Shown here: positions 1-6,554 of the stretch, piece by piece
Layout of the letters: each line of letters begins with the position of its first letter
Position numbering within the stretch: position 1 is the stretch's first letter
Origin: Actinomycetota bacterium
Lineage (GTDB): Bacteria; Actinomycetota; Actinomycetes; Nanopelagicales; Nanopelagicaceae
Assembly (NCBI GenBank): GCA_010032085.1
Contig: RGYL01000018.1
Span: 1 to 9,550, forward strand
Direction of reading: 5' to 3'
Length of the DNA: 9,550 bases
Translations under genes and position numbers: made by a program
The notes under the pieces: generated by a model
Told to the model about the DNA's origin: nothing
What the model saw: the letters and a program-made list of their open reading frames with translations, nothing else
Databases searched by the model: none

Positions 1-19
1 GCAGTCGATAGGAAACGGA

Positions 20-805
20 ATGCTTTATAACCGTTTCATAGCCCTTGGCGACTCAATGACCGAGGGAATGTCCGATGAAATTTTTCAAGGTAAATATCGC
101 GGCTGGGCCGATCGCGTTGCTGCTGTCATGGCTGCGAATTGGAACGATTTCACTTATGCAAACCTCGCAATTCGGGGAAAACTTGTAGGCCAAGTCGTAA
201 ATGAACAAATCCCTGCGGCAAAGAAATTTATCGAAGGTAAATCAACGCTAGTTTCTTTCCATGCTGGTGCAAATGACGTTATTAGACCTAAGTACGATCC
301 GGATAAGACAATTGCTACATATAACTTTGGAGTAGATGAACTAATCCGCTCTGGCGCGACGTTAATGCTCTTTTGCGTTCTGGAAGATTCGGGCGTGAAA
401 ACTCGAGCGGCTCAAGTTTGGAAAGAGCGCTTTCGAGAATTTAATGAAAATGTGAGAAGAAGAGCAGCAGCCGTGGATGCAATCCTCTTTGATCCAAACA
501 ATGATGATTTCTGGCGTGACCTCCGTTTTATTGATGAGGATCGCTTGCATCTAAACCACGAAGGCCATAGAAGAGTGGCCCAAGCCGTACTAGCAAGATT
601 TAACTTGCCCCATGATGAGAATTGGCGCAAACCACTTCCTAAAGCTGAGCCAATTACAAGAATTGAAAAGTTACAGATCGATCTGAATTGGTTTGGAAAA
701 TATGCGATTCCTTGGATGGGAAGACGGCTACGCGGTAGGTCATCGGGGGATGGAAGATCAGCAAAATATCCTCACCCAGTGCCGTTTTCAGGCAAGCACG
801 ACTAG
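20..805 (+). CDS. SGNH/GDSL-family hydrolase (esterase/lipase-like)
   Basis: 261 aa, complete. It is a predicted serine ester hydrolase of the SGNH/GDSL fold; the substrate cannot be read from sequence. Block I is ALGDSMTEG with nucleophile Ser12, block II glycine is Gly53 (NLAIRGK), block III is GAND with Asn85, and block V is D174-R-L-H177 followed by LNHEGH. The four SGNH residues are therefore all present. There is no signal peptide or membrane segment, so it is probably cytoplasmic. The C-terminal MGRRLRGRSSGDGR stretch (residues 233-246) is, from family knowledge, typical of actinobacterial members and shows the end is intact. The ATG is preceded by AGGA at 10-13, six bases upstream, a plausible ribosome-binding site, and the GDSL block begins almost at once, which fixes this start. 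The stop overlaps the stop of the convergent beta-galactosidase gene by 4 bp. Confidence 0.9.
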   Translation: MLYNRFIALGDSMTEGMSDEIFQGKYRGWADRVAAVMAANWNDFTYANLAIRGKLVGQVVNEQIPAAKKFIEGKSTLVSFHAGANDVIRPKYDPDKTIATYNFGVDELIRSGATLMLFCVLEDSGVKTRAAQVWKERFREFNENVRRRAAAVDAILFDPNNDDFWRDLRFIDEDRLHLNHEGHRRVAQAVLARFNLPHDENWRKPLPKAEPITRIEKLQIDLNWFGKYAIPWMGRRLRGRSSGDGRSAKYPHPVPFSGKHD

Positions 806-3795
806 AAGGTAAGCGCGGTCCAACTCCACTTATAGGTTCCAGGCTTTACACGATACTTATCTAAAGTATCTGGGCCACAGGACGCGGAACCTACGCCTCG
901 TTGTATTGCATCAATCGTCACCACAGTGTTGCCGCATGATTTAAGGAAAACATTATGAGTGGCTGCTGCAATATCAGTTGAGCGATGCGGTGAGACTGTG
1001 ACCATCATCGGTTTATCAAGTTGGAAATAGATTCCATGATTAGTGCGATTTGAGAGCGAGAACCACCTGACGCCCATATGTCCGCCGTTTTCTTGTGGCT
1101 TGATGTATGGAACGTATTGCTCTATCACTTTCGAGTTCCATCTATGAATCTTGCCAATAGATCTATCGGGCATGGTCTCTAAAGGACCGCTACCGAAATA
1201 GACGTAATTATCTAGTTCGCCACTTAGCTCAAAATTAATTCCAACACGCGCAATATCATCCAGTTGTCGTGGAATTGTGACAATTTCTGTAACGCGAATA
1301 CCATCTTCAACTCGCTCAACAAGTTCTTGATGTTTAATGGAAATTCCTGTTCCGGTTTTCCAGGTTGTATTTATCTTTACTGTTGCACCACGACGGGCGA
1401 CTTGAGAAGTTGCACGAGAAAGAGTTTTAAGACCCCACTTCTCCCATTTCTCGGAAATATGCCCAATCTCATCATTATCAGTCGGCGCACGCCAAAGCGT
1501 TAATTGTGGTGAGGCCTCCATACTCGGTAGAAGTATTTGGCCATCCGAAGTAACAAATTGATTTGATTCTTTTGAAATCTTGGCTTTGGGAAGTGGCTTA
1601 CTTGGAAGTGCAAATTGCGCCCAAGCAACTTCACTTCCAAGGTGCGCCCAAGGCTTGCTTACGGCTTGCTCAAGGTTGAAATTAATAAATCGCTCACCCG
1701 GACCCTCGCCGGCTTCGAGCGACTTAGTCGGAATAGCGAAAATGGCTTTATTTCTAGCCTTTACCCGGGGTAATTTCACTTCCCCAGCAAGCGCTACTTT
1801 CCCATTCACGGATACTTCATAACGGAGCTTAAAATCCCTCAAATCATTAAAGAATTGTTTGTTGAATATTTCAAATCGACCGGTATTTAGATTCTTTACG
1901 GAAATTTGGATGGGAGCAGCGAGGGCTTTAAATTCTTGCAGAGCCGGCTTTGGGGATCGATCCGGGAAGAACATGCCATCACAGACAAAGTTCCCATCAT
2001 GTTTTGTTTCGCCATAATCTCCGCCGTAAGCCGAGCGGATAGTTCCATCCTCAAGGCGCTGATTAAGGCCGTGATCCCACATCTCCCAGATAAACCCACC
2101 TTGCAAACCTTTAAGTGAATGCACCGCGTCCCAATACTCCTTCAAAGTCCCGTTGCTATTTCCCATTGCGTGGGAGTACTCACACATAATCAAAGGTCGA
2201 ACGGCCTTTTTCGATTTAGCATGAGAAATGATTGCTGAAATATTTGGGTACATCGGACAAACCACATCAGTCAGGTCATGATTGATAGTCCAATTCCCTC
2301 TTATTGCCCCTTCATAATGCAGCGGACGAGTTGGGTCAAAGAATCGTGCATATTGAGCAGCCGCACGGTGATTTAATCCGGCACCTGATTCATTACCAAG
2401 AGACCACATCACAACGGATGGATGATGAATGTCTCGTTGGATCATCCGAGCTACGCGATCTACCCAAGCATTCAAATACTTTTGATCGTTACATAAAGTG
2501 TTTTGGAATGCATGTGATTCGATATTGGCCTCACCAACTACATAGAAGCCAAGTTCATCGCACAGATCTAAGAATGCTGGATCATTTGGATAATGCGAAG
2601 TGCGAACGGCATTAAAGTTCCAGCGCTTTAGCTCCAGCAAGTCTTGGCGCATTAGATCGCGCGTGAGAACGCGCCCGGTCTCACGATTAAAGTCGTGGCG
2701 ATTTATTCCGTAGAAGATCACGGGTTGGCCATTTACAAGTAGTTCATTTCCCTTGATTTCAACCCTGCGGAAGCCAACTTTCTGGGTAGTTATCTCCACG
2801 ACCTGCCCGGTTGGGTCAACTAACTCGTACTCAACATCATAAAGAGTTGGTGATTCCGCGCTCCATGGCATGACCCCCGGAACTTTGATGGTTAATTGAA
2901 GTGGGCCCGGAATAGTCGGCTCAGTTTCAAGGAATGCCTCGTATTTCGCCTTTGGCATATTGCCCTCCCAATATGCACCAAGGAAATAGTCATCGCCGGC
3001 GCGCTTCTCCTCCGCACTCTTCTCCGTCCATTGGGGTTTCTCTCTATGAATAACTGGAGCTACGCCAGTTGCTCCTTTAACACCGATAACCTTTACCCGG
3101 AGTTTGTAATTAGCAATTGGTACATTGTTTATCGAATTGATATGCGCTCTAATTTGTAAAGTTCCCGTTTTATTATCATCCAATAAACCCGGCGTGGAGT
3201 AGAGCCGCTCAATAAAGACTTCTTCGGTTGCATAAAGCTTTACTGATCTTGTGATTCCACCATGCCACCACTGATCTTGATCTTCGATAAAGGAAGAGTC
3301 AGACCACTTAATCACTTTTATCTGAATCTGATTAGACCCATTTCCAACGAAATTAGTAATATCAAATTCGGATGCGAGCCGTGAATCCTTAGCAACACCA
3401 ACTTCATTTCCGTTTATGGAGAGAATTGCGACTGATTCAAAGCCACCGATGGAAAGCACAATTCTCTTGTTCTTCCATGTACTAGGGAGTGAAAACTCTC
3501 GTTCGTAAATTCCAGTCGGATTATCTTGGGGAACAAGCGGTGGTAATTCATCAAAAGGCATCTGAGTATTTGTATAAATTGGTTTATCACCAAAAGGTTG
3601 TTCCCCATTAATCATCGTCCAGAGCCCGGGAACCGGAATACTTTGCCAACGCTTACTTGGCTCCTGATCTGGGCGATCGAGTAATTGGAAATTCCATTCA
3701 CCATCAAGAGAAATCGTCATCAAATGTCCGATATTTAGCATCGGAAGGCGATTAATTGAGGTCGTCTCTGGACTCATCCAAACTGGTGTTTTCAC
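802..3795 (-). CDS. lacZ: Glycoside hydrolase family 2 beta-galactosidase (LacZ type)
   Basis: 997 aa, close to the 1023 aa of E. coli LacZ. It hydrolyses terminal beta-galactosides such as lactose and is cytoplasmic (no signal peptide). Domains in order: jelly-roll sugar-binding domain (about 30-190, with WSDSSFIEDQDQWW containing Asp166), Ig-like domain (about 190-345), TIM barrel (about 346-625), a second Ig-like region, then the beta-gal small-chain domain (about 765-995). Catalytic acid/base is Glu469 in SLGNESG and the nucleophile is Glu539 in MCEYSHAMGN. NRHDF (365-369), TSHYPNDP and the metal-site motif EANIESH (Glu426, His428) are also present, so it should be active. The GTG start at 3795 is favoured by a TAGATT -10 box seven bases upstream and by no Shine-Dalgarno sequence, suggesting leaderless translation. 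No sugar transporter or LacI regulator adjoins it here. It converges on the GDSL gene with a 4-bp overlap. Confidence 0.95.
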   Translation of the reverse strand: MKTPVWMSPETTSINRLPMLNIGHLMTISLDGEWNFQLLDRPDQEPSKRWQSIPVPGLWTMINGEQPFGDKPIYTNTQMPFDELPPLVPQDNPTGIYEREFSLPSTWKNKRIVLSIGGFESVAILSINGNEVGVAKDSRLASEFDITNFVGNGSNQIQIKVIKWSDSSFIEDQDQWWHGGITRSVKLYATEEVFIERLYSTPGLLDDNKTGTLQIRAHINSINNVPIANYKLRVKVIGVKGATGVAPVIHREKPQWTEKSAEEKRAGDDYFLGAYWEGNMPKAKYEAFLETEPTIPGPLQLTIKVPGVMPWSAESPTLYDVEYELVDPTGQVVEITTQKVGFRRVEIKGNELLVNGQPVIFYGINRHDFNRETGRVLTRDLMRQDLLELKRWNFNAVRTSHYPNDPAFLDLCDELGFYVVGEANIESHAFQNTLCNDQKYLNAWVDRVARMIQRDIHHPSVVMWSLGNESGAGLNHRAAAQYARFFDPTRPLHYEGAIRGNWTINHDLTDVVCPMYPNISAIISHAKSKKAVRPLIMCEYSHAMGNSNGTLKEYWDAVHSLKGLQGGFIWEMWDHGLNQRLEDGTIRSAYGGDYGETKHDGNFVCDGMFFPDRSPKPALQEFKALAAPIQISVKNLNTGRFEIFNKQFFNDLRDFKLRYEVSVNGKVALAGEVKLPRVKARNKAIFAIPTKSLEAGEGPGERFINFNLEQAVSKPWAHLGSEVAWAQFALPSKPLPKAKISKESNQFVTSDGQILLPSMEASPQLTLWRAPTDNDEIGHISEKWEKWGLKTLSRATSQVARRGATVKINTTWKTGTGISIKHQELVERVEDGIRVTEIVTIPRQLDDIARVGINFELSGELDNYVYFGSGPLETMPDRSIGKIHRWNSKVIEQYVPYIKPQENGGHMGVRWFSLSNRTNHGIYFQLDKPMMVTVSPHRSTDIAAATHNVFLKSCGNTVVTIDAIQRGVGSASCGPDTLDKYRVKPGTYKWSWTALTF

Positions 3796-3802
3796 GGGTT
3801 GA

Positions 3803-3808
3803 AATCTA
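3803..3808 (-). promoter_or_regulatory. Candidate -10 box of the beta-galactosidase gene (leaderless)
   Basis: Read on the minus strand this is TAGATT, fitting the actinobacterial TANNNT pattern. It ends seven bases before the GTG start, so transcription would begin at or next to the start codon. No clear -35 hexamer is visible 16-18 bases further upstream, and no purine-rich ribosome-binding site precedes the GTG. Confidence 0.5.
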
Positions 3809-3835
3809 TCGGTCAGAAAAACAAATCACTCCTGC

Positions 3836-3841
3836 CATAAT
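3836..3841 (+). promoter_or_regulatory. Candidate -10 box of the tRNA-Thr gene
   Basis: CATAAT differs from TATAAT at one base and lies 15 bases before the mature tRNA 5' end, leaving room for a transcription start and a short 5' leader removed by RNase P. It diverges from the beta-galactosidase promoter about 30 bp away. The -35 region is not recognisable. Confidence 0.45.
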
Positions 3842-3856
3842 TGGCGACTGTCACAC

Positions 3857-3931
3857 GCCTCCCTAGCTCAGTGGTAGAGCATCCGCCTTGTAAGCGGAAG
3901 GTCGTCAGTTCAATCCTGACGGGGGGCTCCA
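3857..3931 (+). tRNA. tRNA-Thr, anticodon TGT
   Basis: All cloverleaf arms can be drawn by hand. The acceptor GCCTCCC pairs with GGGGGGC (one T-G wobble), the D stem is GCTC/GAGC, the anticodon stem is TCCGC/GCGGA and the T stem is GTCAG/CTGAC with loop TTCAATC. The anticodon loop CTTGTAA gives anticodon TGT at 3889-3891, which reads ACA (threonine). The discriminator is T, followed by an encoded CCA at 3929-3931. The gene lies alone between the divergent beta-galactosidase gene and the Rieske gene. No T-rich terminator is visible directly after it. Confidence 0.95.
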
Positions 3932-4037
3932 CTCATCCACCGTTCGGACATTTGGCCAAGATCTAAGTAACCAAATATTCACCGAAATCTCCCTGGAAAT
4001 TGCTTCACAAACCCAAATAATTAGTTTGAATTTTCCG
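3932..4037. other. Intergenic region between tRNA-Thr and the Rieske gene
   Basis: No gene is seen. It contains an inverted pair ATTTGG (3950-3955) / CCAAAT (3971-3976) separated by 15 bases, overlapping a TTGGCCAA palindrome; its significance is doubtful. TAGTTT at 4022-4027 fits TANNNT and lies ten bases before the GTG at 4038, so it is a weak -10 candidate for the Rieske gene. No 3' copy of the tRNA end that would suggest an integrated element was found in the window. Confidence 0.4.
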
Positions 4038-4700
4038 GTGAGTGAACAAGAGTCAGAAAAAAAATCTCGACGTGAAAGCATAAGACTTCTATTTACCGCT
4101 GCGCTCGTGACTCTTCCTATCTCTGCATTTGGCAACGCGCGACCACCAAAAGCATGTAAAAAAGTCGGAGATGTGGTGATCTACAAAGGTAAGAAATTTA
4201 CTTGCGTGAAAATAAACAAGAAATTGGTTTGGGATAAAGGAGTTCCCGTAAAAGAGGCGCTACCAAATAAAAGTGCTACCCCGACTCCTACACAAAGCGC
4301 TTCGCCAAATCCGAGTTCGAGCACAAACTCCAGTCCCTCGCCAAACCCCACTCCGAGTATCTCTAGTTCACCGCAAGCTCCGGTAAAAGTTCTTTTCGCC
4401 AAGTCGCCAGATGTGCCACGCGACAACACGGTAGTGATCAACGGTAAGGATCAATATGGAAGACCGCTGAGCGTTGCCTTCACGCGCACTCAAACTTCGC
4501 TAATTGCACTCGATGCTTCATGCACACACGCTGGTTGCATAGTGCGCCCGCAGGGGAAGGAACTCGCCTGTCCCTGTCACTTTTCAATTTTTGATTCCGA
4601 GACCGGCAAGCCCGGTAATCCATTTCAACAAGGGGCCTATCCACTCTCGCGCCTCGAGGTGCTTGAAGAATCGGGTTCCATATACCTTCTTCTGAATTAG
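4038..4700 (+). CDS. Exported Rieske 2Fe-2S protein with Tat-like signal and N-terminal Cys-pair domain
   Basis: 220 aa from GTG 4038 (224 aa if TTG 4026 is used). From 4038 the N-terminus has SRRESIRLL (10-18), a twin-arginine-like motif, a hydrophobic stretch to about residue 32 and a possible GNA cleavage site, so export with a folded cofactor is likely. A small domain follows (about 36-70) with Cys40 and Cys56 and the pattern KKVGDVVIYKGKKF, then a Ser/Pro/Thr-rich linker (about 79-113). The C-terminal Rieske domain has CTHAGC (162-167) and CPCHFS (178-183). Cys162, His164, Cys178 and His181 are the predicted cluster ligands, and Cys167 and Cys180 match the stabilising disulfide of bc1-type Rieske proteins. 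The usual Gly after the second His is Phe. It is a redox or electron-transfer protein of the cell surface; its partner is unknown. No cytochrome b or oxygenase gene adjoins it. Neither start has a clear ribosome-binding site. Confidence 0.85.
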   Translation: MSEQESEKKSRRESIRLLFTAALVTLPISAFGNARPPKACKKVGDVVIYKGKKFTCVKINKKLVWDKGVPVKEALPNKSATPTPTQSASPNPSSSTNSSPSPNPTPSISSSPQAPVKVLFAKSPDVPRDNTVVINGKDQYGRPLSVAFTRTQTSLIALDASCTHAGCIVRPQGKELACPCHFSIFDSETGKPGNPFQQGAYPLSRLEVLEESGSIYLLLN

Positions 4701-4732
4701 CTCCGAATTTTTGCTGAGAAGTACATTGACTT

Positions 4733-4760
4733 TTCACGCGTTCTTAACCATTCATCTTCT
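4733..4760 (+). promoter_or_regulatory. Candidate PHO box (PhoP/RegX3-type direct repeats)
   Basis: TTCACG (4733-4738) and TTAACC (4744-4749) start exactly 11 bases apart, and a degraded third unit TCTTCT begins 11 bases further on. Actinobacterial PhoP-type PHO boxes are GTTCACC-like direct repeats with an 11-base period, so the fit is suggestive but imperfect. The gene downstream is PhoX-like, a typical target of phosphate control. The first unit lacks the leading G and the third is poor. Confidence 0.3.
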
Positions 4761-4781
4761 TAAGCGCTAACTAAGCCTCAA

Positions 4782-4787
4782 TAGGGT
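4782..4787 (+). promoter_or_regulatory. Candidate -10 box of the PhoX-like gene
   Basis: TAGGGT fits TANNNT. It would place the transcription start near 4794, inside the 18-bp palindrome, giving a leader of about 50 bases with a weak ribosome-binding site. No -35 consensus is present 17 bases upstream, as expected for a promoter that depends on an activator. Confidence 0.35.
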
Positions 4788-4792
4788 TTCTT

Positions 4793-4810
4793 CGTCAGAG
4801 CGCTCTGACG
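4793..4810. promoter_or_regulatory. Perfect 18-bp palindrome, candidate operator
   Basis: CGTCAGAGCGCTCTGACG is its own reverse complement over all 18 bases. It has a central CG inside AGCGCT, as in LacI-family operators (actinobacterial CebR boxes have a GGAGCGCTCC core). It overlaps the predicted transcription start of the PhoX-like gene, a classic repressor position. It has no loop and no following T run, so an intrinsic terminator is unlikely. Confidence 0.5.
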
Positions 4811-4844
4811 GCTTTGCACCTACTAGAAGAAAGATTCACAGTTT

Positions 4845-6449
4845 ATGAAGTTTCGTCCTCGGGTAATTACAGCCTCGGTTCTTGTGGGGTTGTTCGCATT
4901 TCAGTCGGCAAATACCTATGCCGCAAACCTCGCACCTACATATCTAGTTCCCTCTTCCAACTCCGTCTCACTAAAGGTCCTTGCGACCGCAGGTGATCGG
5001 TTTGCTGGCAGCGTAATTCCTGGAATTCCCGATGGAATGGGCGCGCACGCCAATGGAAATATGATGACCGTTCTCTCGGTCTTTGAGCATTCAATCTCCA
5101 ATAACTTTGTCAAGACGCGCGAGAAGAAAGATGCTCCATGGGGAGCCTCAATCACTCAATTTTCTTTTAGCCCTCGGCTAAAGGCTTTCACTTCAGCCAA
5201 TGTAAATTTCATACAGAAGATAAATTTCTGGAATTACACCACGGGGAGTTGGGTAGCTGACCCAACTAATTCAGGTCCAGCCAATTCCGTGCCGGGAACA
5301 TTTGGTTGGGGAATCAATCGTTTCTGCTCTGCATACCTAGCTCCTGCAGGGACATTCCTCTATAAGGATGGAAATACCACGCTCGGTTATGACGGCGCAC
5401 TCTTCTTCACAGGTGAAGAGGCCGGAGATGCTTCGCGGGCCTTTGCATTCGAGATGGATGGAACTGGTTACCAGTTCGCACGCGCTGGCATGGCGTCATG
5501 GGAGAACATTGTCGTAAGCGGCAAACCCGGAAAGAACACAGTTGCATTGGGCCTAGAGGATGGATCTGCTACCAATAGCCACCTTCATATGTACGTGGGT
5601 ACCAAGACTGCGACTGGAAATGCATTTGAGAAAGCTGGTTTGAACAATGGCAAACTCTACGTTCTCAATGTACCGACTGCAGCTACTGACAATGTCTTTA
5701 GAACAGCAATTGGAAAGAACAAATCAACTCCAGTTACATTTAAGGAAGTAAATTGGAACCAGACTGTCGCTGATTTCGATAAGTCGGTAACCGCAGAAGG
5801 TACCGAATTTGCACGCATCGAGGATGGTGAGTTTGATCCAAACAATCCAAACGTCTTCTACTTCTTAACCACAGAGTCAAACAAGGATCCAATTGCAACT
5901 GCTCCAAATCCTGCGACTCCAGCTGTTACTCGCGACGGTGGCGGGCTATGGAGATTGACCTTTAAAGATGCTCAAAACCCATTACTTGGCGCAGAGCTCG
6001 AGCTCTTGCTCAATGGCGGAGAGAACATCTATATGTCAAAGCCTGACAACATGGCAATTACCAAGAGCGGTGTTGTCATGATTCAAGAGGATCCAGGCAA
6101 TAACGATCACATTGCTCGCGTTGTGGGATATCGCATCAAGGATGCAAAGTTAGCCACGGTAGCAGCATTTAGCTCCGATCACTTTGCTAAAGGGGCCGCG
6201 CAACTCTTGACGCTAGATGAAGAGTCAAGCGGAATCATCGATGTGACGAGCATGATGGCGAAGAAAGGTGATACCAACACTTACTTCTTACTAAATGCCC
6301 AAGTTCACACCAACGGCGTAATTGCTGCTCGTCCAGATCTAGCAAATAGATCTGCGCTGACCAAGACGAGACTGAATAACGCGGCAGTCGAAGGTGGCCA
6401 GTTCTACCTAATGACTGTCCGTGATTGGAACTCTGTCTTCTCAAGTTAA
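4845..6449 (+). CDS. Secreted PhoX-like (DUF839) beta-propeller protein, possible alkaline phosphatase
   Basis: 534 aa. Residues 1-27 form a Sec-type signal peptide with probable cleavage after TYAA, so it acts outside the membrane. I recognise a divergent PhoX/DUF839 pattern. WGINRFCSAYLAP with Cys161 followed by FFTGEE (Glu191, Glu192) resembles the PhoX Cys...CEE block. WENIV (Glu220), ARIEDGEFDP (323-332), FYFLTTE, GGGLWRLTF, PDNMAI (400-405) and IQEDPG (413-418) recur in the order seen in PhoX-type propellers. PhoX enzymes release phosphate from organic esters using iron and calcium. The iron-ligand assignment here is by motif similarity only. Unlike classical PhoX it has no twin-arginine motif (FRPRV at the N-terminus). 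A non-phosphatase DUF839 role is possible. It follows the Rieske gene by 144 bp with its own candidate PHO box, promoter and operator. Confidence 0.65.
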   Translation: MKFRPRVITASVLVGLFAFQSANTYAANLAPTYLVPSSNSVSLKVLATAGDRFAGSVIPGIPDGMGAHANGNMMTVLSVFEHSISNNFVKTREKKDAPWGASITQFSFSPRLKAFTSANVNFIQKINFWNYTTGSWVADPTNSGPANSVPGTFGWGINRFCSAYLAPAGTFLYKDGNTTLGYDGALFFTGEEAGDASRAFAFEMDGTGYQFARAGMASWENIVVSGKPGKNTVALGLEDGSATNSHLHMYVGTKTATGNAFEKAGLNNGKLYVLNVPTAATDNVFRTAIGKNKSTPVTFKEVNWNQTVADFDKSVTAEGTEFARIEDGEFDPNNPNVFYFLTTESNKDPIATAPNPATPAVTRDGGGLWRLTFKDAQNPLLGAELELLLNGGENIYMSKPDNMAITKSGVVMIQEDPGNNDHIARVVGYRIKDAKLATVAAFSSDHFAKGAAQLLTLDEESSGIIDVTSMMAKKGDTNTYFLLNAQVHTNGVIAARPDLANRSALTKTRLNNAAVEGGQFYLMTVRDWNSVFSS

Positions 6450-6459
6450 ATGAGTTAAC
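6445..6459 (+). other. Small hairpin spanning the PhoX-like stop codon
   Basis: GTTAA (6445-6449) pairs with TTAAC (6455-6459) across a five-base loop; the stop codon TAA is the end of the left arm. It is the first of three hairpins in a row and weak on its own. Confidence 0.3.
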
Positions 6460-6464
6460 TGCGG

Positions 6465-6483
6465 AAGCGATCCTAGATTGCTT
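6465..6483 (+). other. Second hairpin downstream of the PhoX-like gene
   Basis: AAGCGATC (6465-6472) pairs with GATTGCTT (6476-6483) over eight base pairs, one of them G-T, with a three-base loop CTA. It sits immediately before the terminator hairpin and may stabilise or help end the transcript. Confidence 0.45.
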
Positions 6484-6486
6484 GCG

Positions 6487-6529
6487 TGAGGGCCACGAAA
6501 TCGAGGGTTCGTGGCCCTCATCGTTTTCC
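6487..6529 (+). terminator. Intrinsic terminator of the PhoX-like gene
   Basis: A perfect 13-bp GC-rich stem, TGAGGGCCACGAA (6487-6499) with TTCGTGGCCCTCA (6508-6520), has an eight-base loop and is followed by TCGTTTTCC. It is the strongest hairpin in the window and separates the PhoX-like gene from the DUF305 gene. Confidence 0.85.
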
Positions 6530-6542
6530 ATACGTTTTAGAT

Positions 6543-6548
6543 TAAACT
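6543..6548 (+). promoter_or_regulatory. Candidate -10 box of the DUF305 gene (leaderless)
   Basis: TAAACT fits TANNNT and is separated by exactly six bases from the GTG start at 6555. The predicted transcription start is therefore the start codon itself. There is no Shine-Dalgarno sequence, and the terminator lies directly upstream, so the gene needs its own promoter. Confidence 0.55.
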
Positions 6549-6554
6549 CCGAGA

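Larger units (their letters stand above)
4701..4844. other. Regulatory intergenic region upstream of the PhoX-like gene
   Basis: 144 bp without a gene. From left to right it holds TTGACT (4726-4731), PHO-box-like repeats (4733-4760), TAGGGT (4782-4787), an 18-bp perfect palindrome (4793-4810), and a modest GAAGAAAG purine tract (4826-4833) 11 bases before the ATG. No TANNNT lies 16-19 bases after the TTGACT, so that hexamer is probably not a working -35. No terminator hairpin is seen after the Rieske stop codon. Confidence 0.5.

Noticed and set aside
2304..2615. 103-codon open frame on the + strand within the beta-galactosidase gene, and other antisense frames
   Set aside because: They shadow strongly supported coding regions, show no family motif and no start signals.
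2659..2674. Inverted repeat GCGCGT-GAGA-ACGCGC
   Set aside because: Internal to the beta-galactosidase coding region, encoding part of GRVLTRDL; probably chance.
3834..3845. GCCA-TAAT-TGGC symmetry upstream of the beta-galactosidase gene, as a possible operator
   Set aside because: Arms are only four bases and the centre coincides with the CATAAT box of the tRNA promoter; too weak to call.
4026..4037. TTG start adding four residues to the Rieske protein
   Set aside because: TTG is a rarer start, lacks a ribosome-binding site and lies within the candidate -10; GTG 4038 still includes the whole signal. The choice is not certain.
4263..4380. Low-complexity Ser/Pro/Thr-coding stretch as a possible DNA repeat or CRISPR-like array
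   Set aside because: The repeats are irregular at DNA level and are explained by a flexible protein linker.
5993..6006. Perfect 14-bp palindrome AGAGCTCGAGCTCT
   Set aside because: It lies inside the PhoX-like coding region and is explained by the codons for Ala-Glu-Leu-Glu-Leu-Leu; no regulatory context.
6336..6354. AGATCT repeated seven bases apart as an inverted pair
   Set aside because: Internal to the PhoX-like gene, short, with no further structure.
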